Source: Gammaproteobacteria bacterium (lineage in GTDB: Bacteria > Pseudomonadota > Gammaproteobacteria > Eutrophobiales > Eutrophobiaceae). Taken from it: a stretch of 5,942 nt of DNA. The notes below the pieces were generated by a model that made no database searches, was not told the DNA's origin, and saw only the letters and a program-made list of their open reading frames with translations. The stretch lies in assembly GCA_009843675.1 (NCBI GenBank), contig VYCZ01000178.1:1-5942 (forward strand), read 5' to 3'. The position numbers and the translations under genes were made by a program. Positions 1-5,942 of the stretch are shown piece after piece (the first letter of the stretch is position 1; the number at the start of each line of letters is the position of its first letter).

Positions 1-26
1 TTGATGATGTCTGCAATACTGCTCAT
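1..26 (-). CDS. Possible 5' end of a divergent gene (partial)
   Basis: Reading the minus strand leftward from base 26, an ATG opens a frame coding MSSIADII before the window ends, with no stop. An AGGAG Shine-Dalgarno-like motif (minus strand, bases 41-37) lies 10 bases upstream of the ATG, slightly long but usable. The region between this ATG and leuB is AT-rich, as expected of a divergent promoter region. Eight residues are too few to name a family. The competing explanation is that bases 1-87 belong to a plus-strand short ORF or are untranslated. Confidence 0.35.
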
Positions 27-87
27 TGACTGTCAGCTCCTGTTATTTGCTTATTTTGTACTTAAAATCAGTAACTCAACATTATGA
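4..87 (+). other. Leucine-rich short ORF upstream of leuB (possible leader peptide)
   Basis: A plus-strand frame is open from the window edge, with ATG codons at 4 and 7 and a TGA at 85-87. From base 4 it would code 27 residues, seven of them leucine, including a Leu-Leu pair (CTG CTC) and a Leu triplet (CTC CTG TTA). Leu-rich leaders are known to control leu operons by attenuation in enteric bacteria. Against this reading, no Shine-Dalgarno can be seen because the window starts here, and no terminator hairpin follows between 88 and 133. T-rich DNA also favours Leu/Phe/Ile codons by chance. It could equally be the tail of an upstream gene. Confidence 0.2.
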
Positions 88-88
88 T
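61..88 (+). promoter_or_regulatory. Candidate sigma70-type promoter for leuB
   Basis: TATGAT at 83-88 matches the -10 consensus at five of six positions and lies in the most AT-rich part of the window. The best -35 at acceptable spacing is CTTAAA at 61-66 (three of six, spacer 16), so the -35 is weak. Transcription would begin near 95 and give a leader of about 40 bases. The opposite strand of the same stretch carries CATAAT (bases 86-81), preceded at 18 bases by TTGTAG (110-105), so divergent promoters may overlap here. If this is the leuB promoter, the Leu-rich ORF at 4-87 would lie outside the transcript. Confidence 0.35.
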
Positions 89-133
89 ACAATCCGCAAA
101 CTTACTACAACAGCGACACGCAAAAAGCAGGAC

Positions 134-1240
134 ATGAGTCATAACGTACTGGTATTGGCGGGAGACGGGATCGGCCCGGAGATCATGGCGGAGGCAGAGA
201 AAGTCCTGGCTTGCCTGACCCGGGACCATGGCCTTGATCTTTCCATTGAGCGCGCCATGGTAGGCGGCGCAGCATACGATGACTGCGGAACCCCACTGCC
301 GGAGGAGACCCTGCAGAAGGCGCTGGCATGTGACGCCGTCCTGTTCGGCGCCGTCGGCGGTCCGAAATGGGACGGGCTGGCGCGTGAGTTACGGCCCGAA
401 CGCGGCGCGCTGTTGCCCTTGCGCTCGGAACTGGCCCTGTTTGCCAACCTCAGGCCGGCGCTCACCTACCCGCAACTGGTGGCTGCCTCGTCGCTCAAAC
501 CGGAACTGGTCAGCGGACTGGATATCATGATCGTGCGTGAACTGACCGGGGGTATCTATTTCGCCGAGCCCAGGGGCATCAGTACTGCAGAGACAGGCGA
601 ACGCACCGGGATCAACACGTTGCGCTACACGGAGACAGAGATCCGCCGTATCGCCCACACCGCTTTCAGGGTCGCCATGCAGCGGGGTAAACGGCTTTGC
701 TCGGTGGACAAGGAGAATGTGCTGGAAGCGACCGTGCTCTGGCGCGAGGTGGTAATTGAAGTGGCCGCCGGATATCCTGAAGTCGAATTGCAGCATTTGC
801 TGGTGGATAACGCCGCCATGCAACTGGTGCGCATGCCGAAGCAGTTCGACGTGATCGTCACCACCAACATGTTCGGCGATATCCTGTCCGATCTTGCTTC
901 CATGCTCAGCGGTTCCATCGGCATGCTGCCCTCCGCCTCGCTGGACAAGAACGGCAAGGGATTGTACGAGCCGATTCATGGTTCAGCGCCGGATATTGCC
1001 GGCAAGGGACTTGCCAATCCCCTGGCGATGATATTGTCGGCGGCAATGATGTTGCGCTGGTCCCTGGGACTGCCGGAACAGGCGGACAGGGTTGAGAATG
1101 CGGTGAAATCCGTTCTGGAACAGGGTCTCAGAACGGTGGACATCCACACGCAGGGCACTGAAAAAGTCTCCACCTCACAGATGGGAGATGCAGTAGTGCG
1201 CGCGCTTGGGGAACAGACAATTAACGGGATGCAGGCGTGA
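134..1240 (+). CDS. leuB: 3-isopropylmalate dehydrogenase
   Basis: LeuB oxidatively decarboxylates 3-isopropylmalate to 2-oxoisocaproate with NAD+, the third step of leucine synthesis in the cytoplasm. The 368-residue product is of normal family length. It shows AGDGIGPE (9-16), NLRPA (105-109), RELTGGIYF (135-143, catalytic Tyr142), SVDKENV with catalytic Lys193, and metal-binding aspartates in LVDNAAMQ (Asp225) and NMFGDILSD (Asp249, Asp253). [11 protein letters not shown] (from 282) is the NAD-binding loop. The frame is open upstream to a TTG at 26, but those extra 36 residues resemble nothing in the family. The ATG at 134 places the glycine-rich motif as in other LeuB proteins. The only Shine-Dalgarno-like bases, AGGA at 129-132, sit one base from this ATG, too close to work normally. 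The gene ends in a 4-base overlap with asd. No leuD end is recognisable just upstream. Confidence 0.97.
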   Translation: MSHNVLVLAGDGIGPEIMAEAEKVLACLTRDHGLDLSIERAMVGGAAYDDCGTPLPEETLQKALACDAVLFGAVGGPKWDGLARELRPERGALLPLRSELALFANLRPALTYPQLVAASSLKPELVSGLDIMIVRELTGGIYFAEPRGISTAETGERTGINTLRYTETEIRRIAHTAFRVAMQRGKRLCSVDKENVLEATVLWREVVIEVAAGYPEVELQHLLVDNAAMQLVRMPKQFDVIVTTNMFGDILSDLASMLSGSIGMLPSASLDKNGKGLYEPIHGSAPDIAGKGLANPLAMILSAAMMLRWSLGLPEQADRVENAVKSVLEQGLRTVDIHTQGTEKVSTSQMGDAVVRALGEQTINGMQA

Positions 1241-2262
1241 CGGATAAAAAAGTCAACGTAGCAGTGGTAGGCGCGACCGGTGAGGTCGGGCAGGCCATGT
1301 TGTCGATCCTGGATCAGCGGGATTTTCCGGTTGCCGGGCTGCATGTGGTGGCCAGCAGCCGCTCCGCGGGTAAAACCATTGAATTCAGGGACGAGGAACT
1401 GGTGGTCGAAGACCTGGATTCATTCGATTTTTCCGGTATCGACATCGGTCTGTTCTCCCCCGGGGCTTCCGTATCCAACATCCACGCGCCCCGGGCCGCC
1501 GCCGCCGGCACGGTCGTCATCGACAATACGTCCCGGTTTCGCTATGACGCGGATATTCCCCTGGTCGTGCCGGAGGTGAATCCGGAAGCCATCGGGCAGT
1601 ATGCCGGACGCGGCATCATTGCCAACCCCAACTGTTCCACCATCCAGATGGTCATGGCATTGAAACCCGTTTACGACGCCGCCGGCATCGAGCGGGTCAA
1701 CGTCGCCACTTACCAGGCAGTCTCCGGCAAGGGCAAAAAAGCGATAGAGGAACTGGAGCAGCAGACCGTCGCCCTGTTCAACGGCAGACCCGTTATCCCG
1801 ACGGAACACCCCAGGCAGATGGCGTTCAACGTCCTGCCCCAGATCGATGCGTTCCAGGACAACGGTTATACCAGGGAAGAGATGAAGATGGTCTGGGAGA
1901 CGCGCAAGATCCTGGGTGATGAAGCGCTCCGGGTGAACCCCACCTGTGTGCGCGTGCCGGTGTTCTACGGCCACTCCGAGGCCGTGCACATCGAAACGAA
2001 AGAGAAGATCCCGGTTGACGAGGTAAGAACCCTGTTAAACGATTTCCCCGGCGTGGTGGTCATAGACGAGCGGGAGGACGGCGGCTACCCGACGGCCGTG
2101 ACCGAGGCTTCCGGGCATGATGCGGTGTTCGTCGGACGGATCCGGGAGGACCTTTCCCATCCCAGGGGCATCAATTTCTGGGTGGTTTCCGACAATATCA
2201 GGAAGGGAGCCGCCCTGAACAGTATTCAAATAGCGGAATATCTGTTAAAACATCACCTATAA
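1237..2262 (+). CDS. asd: Aspartate-semialdehyde dehydrogenase
   Basis: Asd reduces L-aspartyl-4-phosphate to aspartate semialdehyde with NADPH. This is the branch point to lysine, diaminopimelate, threonine and methionine. The 341 residues begin with a Rossmann nucleotide-binding motif GATGEVG (12-18). The active site shows NPNCST with nucleophile Cys133, TYQAVSG with Gln160, and [15 protein letters not shown] with substrate-binding Arg239 and catalytic His246. The seven-residue Arg-His spacing fits the family. Length and motifs match the shorter Asd branch that is also the source of Usg-type paralogues. The intact Cys, Gln, Arg and His favour a true enzyme over an inactive Usg. The start is GTG at 1237, overlapping the leuB stop as GTGA, which implies translational coupling; no strong Shine-Dalgarno precedes it. 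Lys165, in [11 protein letters not shown], stands where I recall a small residue or Thr in relatives. Confidence 0.95.
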   Translation: MTDKKVNVAVVGATGEVGQAMLSILDQRDFPVAGLHVVASSRSAGKTIEFRDEELVVEDLDSFDFSGIDIGLFSPGASVSNIHAPRAAAAGTVVIDNTSRFRYDADIPLVVPEVNPEAIGQYAGRGIIANPNCSTIQMVMALKPVYDAAGIERVNVATYQAVSGKGKKAIEELEQQTVALFNGRPVIPTEHPRQMAFNVLPQIDAFQDNGYTREEMKMVWETRKILGDEALRVNPTCVRVPVFYGHSEAVHIETKEKIPVDEVRTLLNDFPGVVVIDEREDGGYPTAVTEASGHDAVFVGRIREDLSHPRGINFWVVSDNIRKGAALNSIQIAEYLLKHHL

Positions 2263-2280
2263 CCGACCACACGGTTTGTG
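2261..2280 (+). repeat. Short inverted repeats in the asd-fimV gap
   Basis: AACCG (2261-2265) can pair with CGGTT (2272-2276) around a six-base loop. An alternative pairing is CACA (2268-2271) with TGTG (2277-2280). The stems are only four to five pairs and no T-tract follows, so this is not a convincing terminator. At most it could slightly modulate fimV translation. The rest of the 35-base gap holds the fimV ribosome binding site. Confidence 0.2.
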
Positions 2281-2283
2281 CAC

Positions 2284-2289
2284 GGGGGA
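2284..2289 (+). promoter_or_regulatory. Ribosome binding site of fimV
   Basis: GGGGGA lies eight bases before the ATG at 2298. It is among the clearest Shine-Dalgarno signals in the window and fixes the fimV start, which is also the position that gives a complete signal peptide. It suggests that fimV is translated independently of asd rather than by coupling. Confidence 0.6.
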
Positions 2290-2297
2290 AAGCTGTC

Positions 2298-3791
2298 ATG
2301 AAACAGAGTAAGACAAGGTTTCCGGTATTAGTCACCTGCCTGCTGGTACTGCTGGCGCCGGCCTGGGTGTTTGCCCTGAACCTGGGCGACATCAACCTGA
2401 AATCGGGGCCGGGCGAGCCACTGGAAGCAGAAATCCCGCTGTCCGGCGTGTCCGCCGAGGAACAGGACAGCCTCAGCGTCGGCCTGGCCGATGTTGCCGG
2501 GTTTCGCTGGGCCGGCATTGAATGGTCCCCGGCGCTTAACCAGCTGCAATTCGAATTGAAGCGCGGCGCGGACGGCGCGGATTATATCCGCATCCACAGC
2601 GATGAGGCAGTGCGGAACCCCGTGCTGCACTTTTTGTTGAAGGTGGCCTGGTCCAGGGGCCGGCTGTTCCGGGAATACACCCTGGAACTTGATACGCCGC
2701 CGCACGTCTCGGGCGACACGCCGGCTGACTCTGCCGCGACCGCGGTTGAAGGTGATTGGGAAGATGCCAGGGCAGCAGTCCGGGAGTCGCGCAGGTACGA
2801 GGTCGTCCGCAATGATACCTTGTGGGAAATTGCCCGGGAACTGCGCCCGGACAGTTCCGTCTCCATACAGCAGATGATGCTGGCCTTGTTGCGCACAAAT
2901 CCTGATGCCTTTATTAACGATAATATCAACTGGTTGAAAGCGGGCGCGGACCTGTGGATGCCGAGTGACTTCGAAATGCAGGCGTTATCGGCGGCTGAGG
3001 CATTTGCTGAAGTGCTGGTCCAGAACAACGTGTGGCGGGAAGCCCGCGGCCTGCCCGCGGTGGATACCGGCTGGCTGGCCGGTACCGGTACGATTGCGGT
3101 TGACGGAGGATTGCGCCTGGTGCCGGTCACAGAGGGGGATCTGGAGGATGACGACATTTCCGCGGCCGAGCCGGACGGGGCTTCCGGGGAGCGGGCTCTG
3201 GCGCTGGCAAACGAGCAGGTTGAAGAGTTGGCACAGGAGAACATTGAACTTGAGGACAAGCTGACCGAGGCCGAGACCATTATTGAAGATCTCAGGCGCC
3301 TGGTCGAACTCAAGGATGATGAACTCGCCGCACTGCAGGGGCAATCCATTGGCGAAGATGCAGATCCCGGCCCCGGTCTGCCGGAACGATTGAGATCATT
3401 CCATGATGAGACGATCAAGCCGGCGTATAGCCTGGCCAGGGATAACTGGTATATCGTGCTTGCGGGCCTTGCATTGCTTCTGGCCGGATGGTTGCTGCTG
3501 CGCAGAAAACTCGCTCGTGCCCCGAAGGGATTTTCAGTCCCCGCCGCTTCGGTCCGGGCTGATTTTGTCAAGGTGACCCGCGCCGACAAAGAGGCTTCCC
3601 CGGCTGAAGATGATGCGCAGCAGGAAGAGGAGGAGGACCAGGCGCAGAATAAACTCGACCTGGCCAGGGCGTACCTTGAACTTGACGATACGGAGAACGC
3701 GCGCGCCATCCTTGATGAGGTCATGTCGGAAGGCAATGCGGCGCAACGGGAAGAAGCCCGGCAGTTACTGGAACAGGCTAATTCGGGTTAA
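2298..3791 (+). CDS. fimV: FimV/HubP-family polar landmark protein, compact form
   Basis: FimV-family proteins sit in the inner membrane at the cell pole. They organise type IV pilus assembly, twitching and polar protein placement, with a periplasmic part that binds peptidoglycan. The 497-residue product has a signal peptide (about 1-26, cleavage after VFA) and a FimV N-terminal domain (about 27-134, including EPLEAEIPL and GRLFREYTLELD). A LysM-type domain follows (about 167-224, with NDTLWEIARELRPD and QQMMLALLRTNPDAFI). Next come LRLVPV (272-277), a coiled coil (about 298-347) and one membrane helix (384-401, followed by RRK, so the C-terminus is cytoplasmic). After an acidic linker (EEEED) comes the FimV C-terminal TPR-like domain (about 451-495, LDLARAYLELDDTENARAIL). 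Pseudomonas FimV is roughly 900 residues. The difference lies in the cytoplasmic part, only about 95 residues here. The frame is intact, so this is a short form rather than a broken gene. Confidence 0.93.
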   Translation: MKQSKTRFPVLVTCLLVLLAPAWVFALNLGDINLKSGPGEPLEAEIPLSGVSAEEQDSLSVGLADVAGFRWAGIEWSPALNQLQFELKRGADGADYIRIHSDEAVRNPVLHFLLKVAWSRGRLFREYTLELDTPPHVSGDTPADSAATAVEGDWEDARAAVRESRRYEVVRNDTLWEIARELRPDSSVSIQQMMLALLRTNPDAFINDNINWLKAGADLWMPSDFEMQALSAAEAFAEVLVQNNVWREARGLPAVDTGWLAGTGTIAVDGGLRLVPVTEGDLEDDDISAAEPDGASGERALALANEQVEELAQENIELEDKLTEAETIIEDLRRLVELKDDELAALQGQSIGEDADPGPGLPERLRSFHDETIKPAYSLARDNWYIVLAGLALLLAGWLLLRRKLARAPKGFSVPAASVRADFVKVTRADKEASPAEDDAQQEEEEDQAQNKLDLARAYLELDDTENARAILDEVMSEGNAAQREEARQLLEQANSG

Positions 3792-3800
3792 CGCTTAGTG

Positions 3801-4589
3801 ATGAAAATTGCCGCCGGCGTTGAATATGACGGATCCCGGTATTCAGGTTGGCAAATACAGAAACACTCGTCATCGGTTCAGGAGCGCGTGGAGGCCGCCC
3901 TGTCGGCGGTCGCGGACCATACGGTTGCAGTAACCTGCGCCGGCAGGACGGACGCGGGAGTGCACGCGCTGAACCAGGTGGTCCACTTTGAATCAGGCGC
4001 CGATCGGGACACCCATTCCTGGGTCCTGGGCGCAAACACCCACCTGCCGGGAGACATCAGCCTGGCCTGGGCTATACCCGTCCAGTCTGATTTCCATGCC
4101 CGTTACTCGGCAACGAGCCGCGTGTACGAGTATATTATCCTGAACAGGCTGGCGCGTCCCGGTCTGGGCCATGGTTACGTTACCTGGGAGTGCCGCCCCC
4201 TGGATGCCGGCAGAATGTCGGAGGCCGCGGCCTCGCTGGTCGGCGAACATGACTTTACTTCGTACCGGGCGGCCTCCTGCCAGGCGAAAACACCGGTCAG
4301 AAACGTCCTGGACCTGAACGTCAAACGGAAAAACGACTACGTGATCATAGTGGTTGAAGCCAATGCCTTCCTGCACCACATGGTGCGCAATATCGCAGGC
4401 GTGCTGATGGCAATTGGAATGGGCAAGCACGCTGTTGGCTGGGAAAATGAGGTGCTTGAGGCGAAAAGCAGGGATTGCGGGGGTGTGACCGCGGCGCCGG
4501 ACGGGCTCTACCTGGCAGGCGTCAAATATCCTGAAAAATATGGAATTCCCGGTCAAAATACGGAACGCCATGGGGACTTTTATATATGA
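3801..4589 (+). CDS. truA: tRNA pseudouridine(38-40) synthase
   Basis: TruA converts uridines 38, 39 and 40 in the anticodon arm of many tRNAs to pseudouridine, which supports accurate decoding. The 262-residue product has the N-terminal VEYDGSRYSGWQ motif. It also has CAGRTDAGVHA with catalytic Asp51 and the FHARYSATSRVYEY segment. HDFTSYRAASCQAKTPVR and NAFLHHMVRNIAGVL follow, with the terminal TAAPDGLYLAGVKYP. A GTG at 3798 directly precedes the ATG and would add one residue. I chose the ATG because MKIAAGVEYDG fits the family start. No strong Shine-Dalgarno is visible, and the gene starts nine bases after the fimV stop, so reinitiation is likely. It ends in an ATGA overlap with trpF. Neighbourhood to fimV and trpF is typical of Gammaproteobacteria. 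Confidence 0.96.
   Translation: MKIAAGVEYDGSRYSGWQIQKHSSSVQERVEAALSAVADHTVAVTCAGRTDAGVHALNQVVHFESGADRDTHSWVLGANTHLPGDISLAWAIPVQSDFHARYSATSRVYEYIILNRLARPGLGHGYVTWECRPLDAGRMSEAAASLVGEHDFTSYRAASCQAKTPVRNVLDLNVKRKNDYVIIVVEANAFLHHMVRNIAGVLMAIGMGKHAVGWENEVLEAKSRDCGGVTAAPDGLYLAGVKYPEKYGIPGQNTERHGDFYI
4572..4576 (+). promoter_or_regulatory. Ribosome binding site of trpF inside truA
   Basis: GGGGA lies nine bases before the trpF ATG at 4586, within the last truA codons. It supports that start, which overlaps the truA stop as ATGA. Confidence 0.5.
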
Positions 4590-5212
4590 CCAGGATAAAG
4601 ATCTGCGGTATTACCCGAAGTGAAGATGCCCGCGCGGCGGTCGATGCCGGCGCGCATGCCCTGGGCTTCGTGTTCTACCGGCCCAGTCCCCGTTATATTG
4701 AGCCGGCGGCGGCCCGGGACATAATCAGCCGGCTGCCGCCGTTCGCCTCCAGAGTCGGACTGTTCGTTGATCCGGAACGGTCCTTCGTCACTGCCGTGCT
4801 GGAAGCGGTCCCCCTGGACATAATCCAGTTTCACGGCAATGAAGATCCGGAGTTTTGCGGCAGTTTCGGCAAGCCTTACATAAAGGCCGTGAGCATCAAA
4901 CCGGACATCGATCTGCATCAGGCCTGCCGGCGCTATGCCGGCGCTTCAGCCCTGCTGCTGGACAGCCATTCCGACACCGTTCCCGGCGGGACCGGCATGA
5001 GTTTTGACTGGAGTATAATCCCGCCTGGTTTATCCAGGCCTGTTATTCTTGCCGGCGGGTTAACGGCTGCCAACGTGCGCCGGGCGATTGAAGTTTGCAG
5101 GCCGTATGCGGTCGATGTAAGCAGCGGCGTCGAACTTGACAAGGGAATCAAGGACAAGGGAGCAATGACGGAATTCATACGCGAGGTATTAGACGTTGAT
5201 GACAATGCCTGA
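4586..5212 (+). CDS. trpF: Phosphoribosylanthranilate isomerase
   Basis: TrpF catalyses the Amadori rearrangement of N-(5-phosphoribosyl)anthranilate to the carboxyphenylamino-deoxyribulose phosphate, the third step from chorismate to tryptophan. The 208-residue product is a single TIM barrel of standard length for a stand-alone enzyme; it is not fused to TrpC as in enteric bacteria. Motifs in order are KICGIT (5-10, catalytic Cys7), [11 protein letters not shown] (27-37), QFHGNE (81-86), LLLDS with catalytic Asp126, GGTG..FDW (134-142), LAGGL (155-159) and VDVSSGVE (176-183). The glycine-rich loops bind the substrate phosphate. The start overlaps the truA stop and the end overlaps trpB by 14 bases, so all three genes are probably translationally coupled. 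No trpC or trpD is in view. In many Gammaproteobacteria they lie elsewhere, while trpF sits with trpBA. Confidence 0.96.
   Translation: MTRIKICGITRSEDARAAVDAGAHALGFVFYRPSPRYIEPAAARDIISRLPPFASRVGLFVDPERSFVTAVLEAVPLDIIQFHGNEDPEFCGSFGKPYIKAVSIKPDIDLHQACRRYAGASALLLDSHSDTVPGGTGMSFDWSIIPPGLSRPVILAGGLTAANVRRAIEVCRPYAVDVSSGVELDKGIKDKGAMTEFIREVLDVDDNA
5023..5039 (+). repeat. GC-rich hairpin inside trpF
   Basis: GCCTGG (5023-5028) pairs perfectly with CCAGGC (5034-5039) around a TTTAT loop. A moderately T-rich stretch (5041-5050) follows but has no uninterrupted T run. It lies in the middle of an intact gene and is flanked upstream by a TATAAT hexamer at 5014-5019. Pausing or an internal RNA end is possible, but chance is more likely. 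Confidence 0.25.
5183..5187 (+). promoter_or_regulatory. Ribosome binding site of trpB inside trpF
   Basis: GAGGT lies 11 bases before the ATG at 5199 and 17 before the next in-frame ATG at 5205. The spacing favours 5199 as the trpB start, although it is already slightly long. Confidence 0.4.
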
Positions 5213-5942
5213 CGAACACGGCCATTTCGGCATTTACGGGGGGAGATTTGTCGCCGAGACGCTGATTGAGCCCCTGGAAGAGTTGACCCGCGCCTATGAG
5301 AAGTACATTCAGGATGAAGACTTCCTGGCAGAGTTCGACCATGACCTGAAAACTTTCGTGGGCCGGCCGTCGCCCCTGTATCACGCGCGCCGGTGGAGTG
5401 ACAAACTGGCCGGCGCCCAAATCTACCTGAAACGCGAGGACCTGAATCATACCGGCGCCCATAAGGTCAATAACACGGTGGGGCAGGCCCTGCTGGCAAA
5501 GCGGATGGGGAAAACCCGGATTATTGCGGAAACCGGCGCAGGCCAGCACGGGGTAGCCACTGCCACGGTTGCCGCCCGCCTCGGTCTCGAGTGTATCGTG
5601 TATATGGGCGCCGAAGATATACGGCGCCAGGCCGTGAACGTTTTCCGGATGAAGTTGCTGGGCGCCGAGGTAGTGGAAGTCACTTCCGGTTCGCAGACTC
5701 TCAAGGATGCCTTGAATGAAGCCATGCGGGACTGGGTGAGCAACGTGGACGATACGTTCTACATCATCGGCACCGTGGCCGGGCCGCATCCCTATCCGGT
5801 ACTGGTCAGGGACCTGCAGTCGATAATCGGCAGGGAAACCAGGCAGCAATGCCTGGAGGCGACCAGCAGGCTGCCGGACGCGCTGGTCGCCTGTGTGGGC
5901 GGGGGCTCCAATGCAATCGGATTGTTTCACCCTTTCCTGGAG
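5199..5942 (+). CDS. trpB: Tryptophan synthase beta chain (3' end cut by window)
   Basis: TrpB is the PLP enzyme that joins indole and serine to make tryptophan, working as an alpha2beta2 complex with TrpA, which hands over indole through a tunnel. The frame stays open for 248 codons to the last base, about 60 percent of the usual 400 residues. Visible motifs are the N-terminal [15 protein letters not shown] (8-22), GRPSPLY (55-61), and [16 protein letters not shown] (77-92) with PLP-binding Lys89. Next are [13 protein letters not shown] (110-122) with catalytic Glu111, [15 protein letters not shown] (137-151), [11 protein letters not shown] (195-205) and the PLP-phosphate loop GGGSNA (234-239). 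The start at 5199 is favoured by a GAGGT motif; ATG 5205 is the alternative and gives MPDEHGHFG, also a common family start. The gene overlaps trpF by 14 bases. trpA would be expected just beyond the window. Confidence 0.96.
   Translation, partial: MTMPDEHGHFGIYGGRFVAETLIEPLEELTRAYEKYIQDEDFLAEFDHDLKTFVGRPSPLYHARRWSDKLAGAQIYLKREDLNHTGAHKVNNTVGQALLAKRMGKTRIIAETGAGQHGVATATVAARLGLECIVYMGAEDIRRQAVNVFRMKLLGAEVVEVTSGSQTLKDALNEAMRDWVSNVDDTFYIIGTVAGPHPYPVLVRDLQSIIGRETRQQCLEATSRLPDALVACVGGGSNAIGLFHPFLE

Noticed and set aside
26..133. 36-residue N-terminal extension of LeuB from a TTG start
   Set aside because: It has no similarity to LeuB N-termini, sits in AT-rich non-coding-like DNA and runs through the promoter-like region. 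The ATG at 134 aligns with the family start.
389..979. Minus-strand open frame opposite leuB
   Set aside because: It is the shadow of the intact, highly conserved leuB frame; no family motif is visible.
1735..1741. A6G run in asd as a frameshift slippery site
   Set aside because: The run is read AAA AAA G in the coding frame, not A AAA AAG as a -1 site needs, and the asd frame is full length without shifting.
1237..2262. Usg-type inactive Asd paralogue instead of Asd
   Set aside because: Catalytic Cys133, Gln160, Arg239 and His246 are all present, and no second asd copy is next to it.
2258..2263. TATAAC as a promoter for fimV
   Set aside because: It is a good -10 match but no -35-like hexamer lies at 15-19 bases upstream, and it overlaps the asd stop codon.
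2582..3736. 384-codon open frame on the minus strand, antisense to fimV
   Set aside because: It is serine-rich low-complexity protein created by reading the Glu/Asp codons of fimV backwards, with no recognisable domain. The plus-strand frame has a signal peptide and full FimV domain order.
4925..4945. Ten-base direct repeat TGCCGGCGCT twice in trpF
   Set aside because: GCCGGC-type words are very common throughout this GC-rich window, the two copies are read in different frames, and no further copies follow.
5175..5930. Long minus-strand open frame opposite trpB
   Set aside because: It mirrors the GC-rich codons of trpB, whose plus-strand translation is unmistakable along the whole length.

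Overview
The window is a compact, single-strand gene cluster from a chromosome that looks gammaproteobacterial. The order is leuB, asd, fimV, truA, trpF and trpB (cut by the right edge). Placing asd, a FimV-family polar protein, truA and trp genes next to each other is characteristic of Gammaproteobacteria such as Pseudomonas, Xanthomonas and purple sulfur bacteria. FimV itself is largely confined to that group and its close relatives. The coding DNA is GC-rich by eye, with many G/C third positions. No genus can be assigned from the sequence alone.

Layout. Bases 1-133 are an AT-rich stretch upstream of leuB. It holds a possible promoter, a possible divergent gene start on the minus strand (AGGAG before an ATG at base 26), and a competing leucine-rich plus-strand short ORF ending at 87. 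From 134 to 5942 all genes are on the plus strand and almost every base is coding. leuB and asd overlap by GTGA, truA and trpF overlap by ATGA, and trpF and trpB overlap by 14 bases. Only 35 bases separate asd from fimV, and 9 bases separate fimV from truA. No convincing intrinsic terminator was found between genes, so the six genes plausibly form one transcription unit.

Roles. LeuB does the oxidative decarboxylation step of leucine synthesis. Asd makes aspartate semialdehyde for lysine, diaminopimelate, threonine and methionine. TrpF and TrpB do the isomerase and last steps of tryptophan synthesis. TruA modifies the anticodon arm of tRNAs. FimV is an inner-membrane protein with a periplasmic LysM-type domain that organises the cell pole (type IV pili, polarity). 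This FimV is much shorter than the well-known Pseudomonas protein.

All six genes have intact reading frames and recognisable catalytic or family motifs. I see no mobile element, CRISPR array, tRNA or rRNA, and no clear sign of a novel system. The points most worth a second look are the leuB upstream region, where leuC/leuD do not lie immediately before leuB, and the compact FimV.
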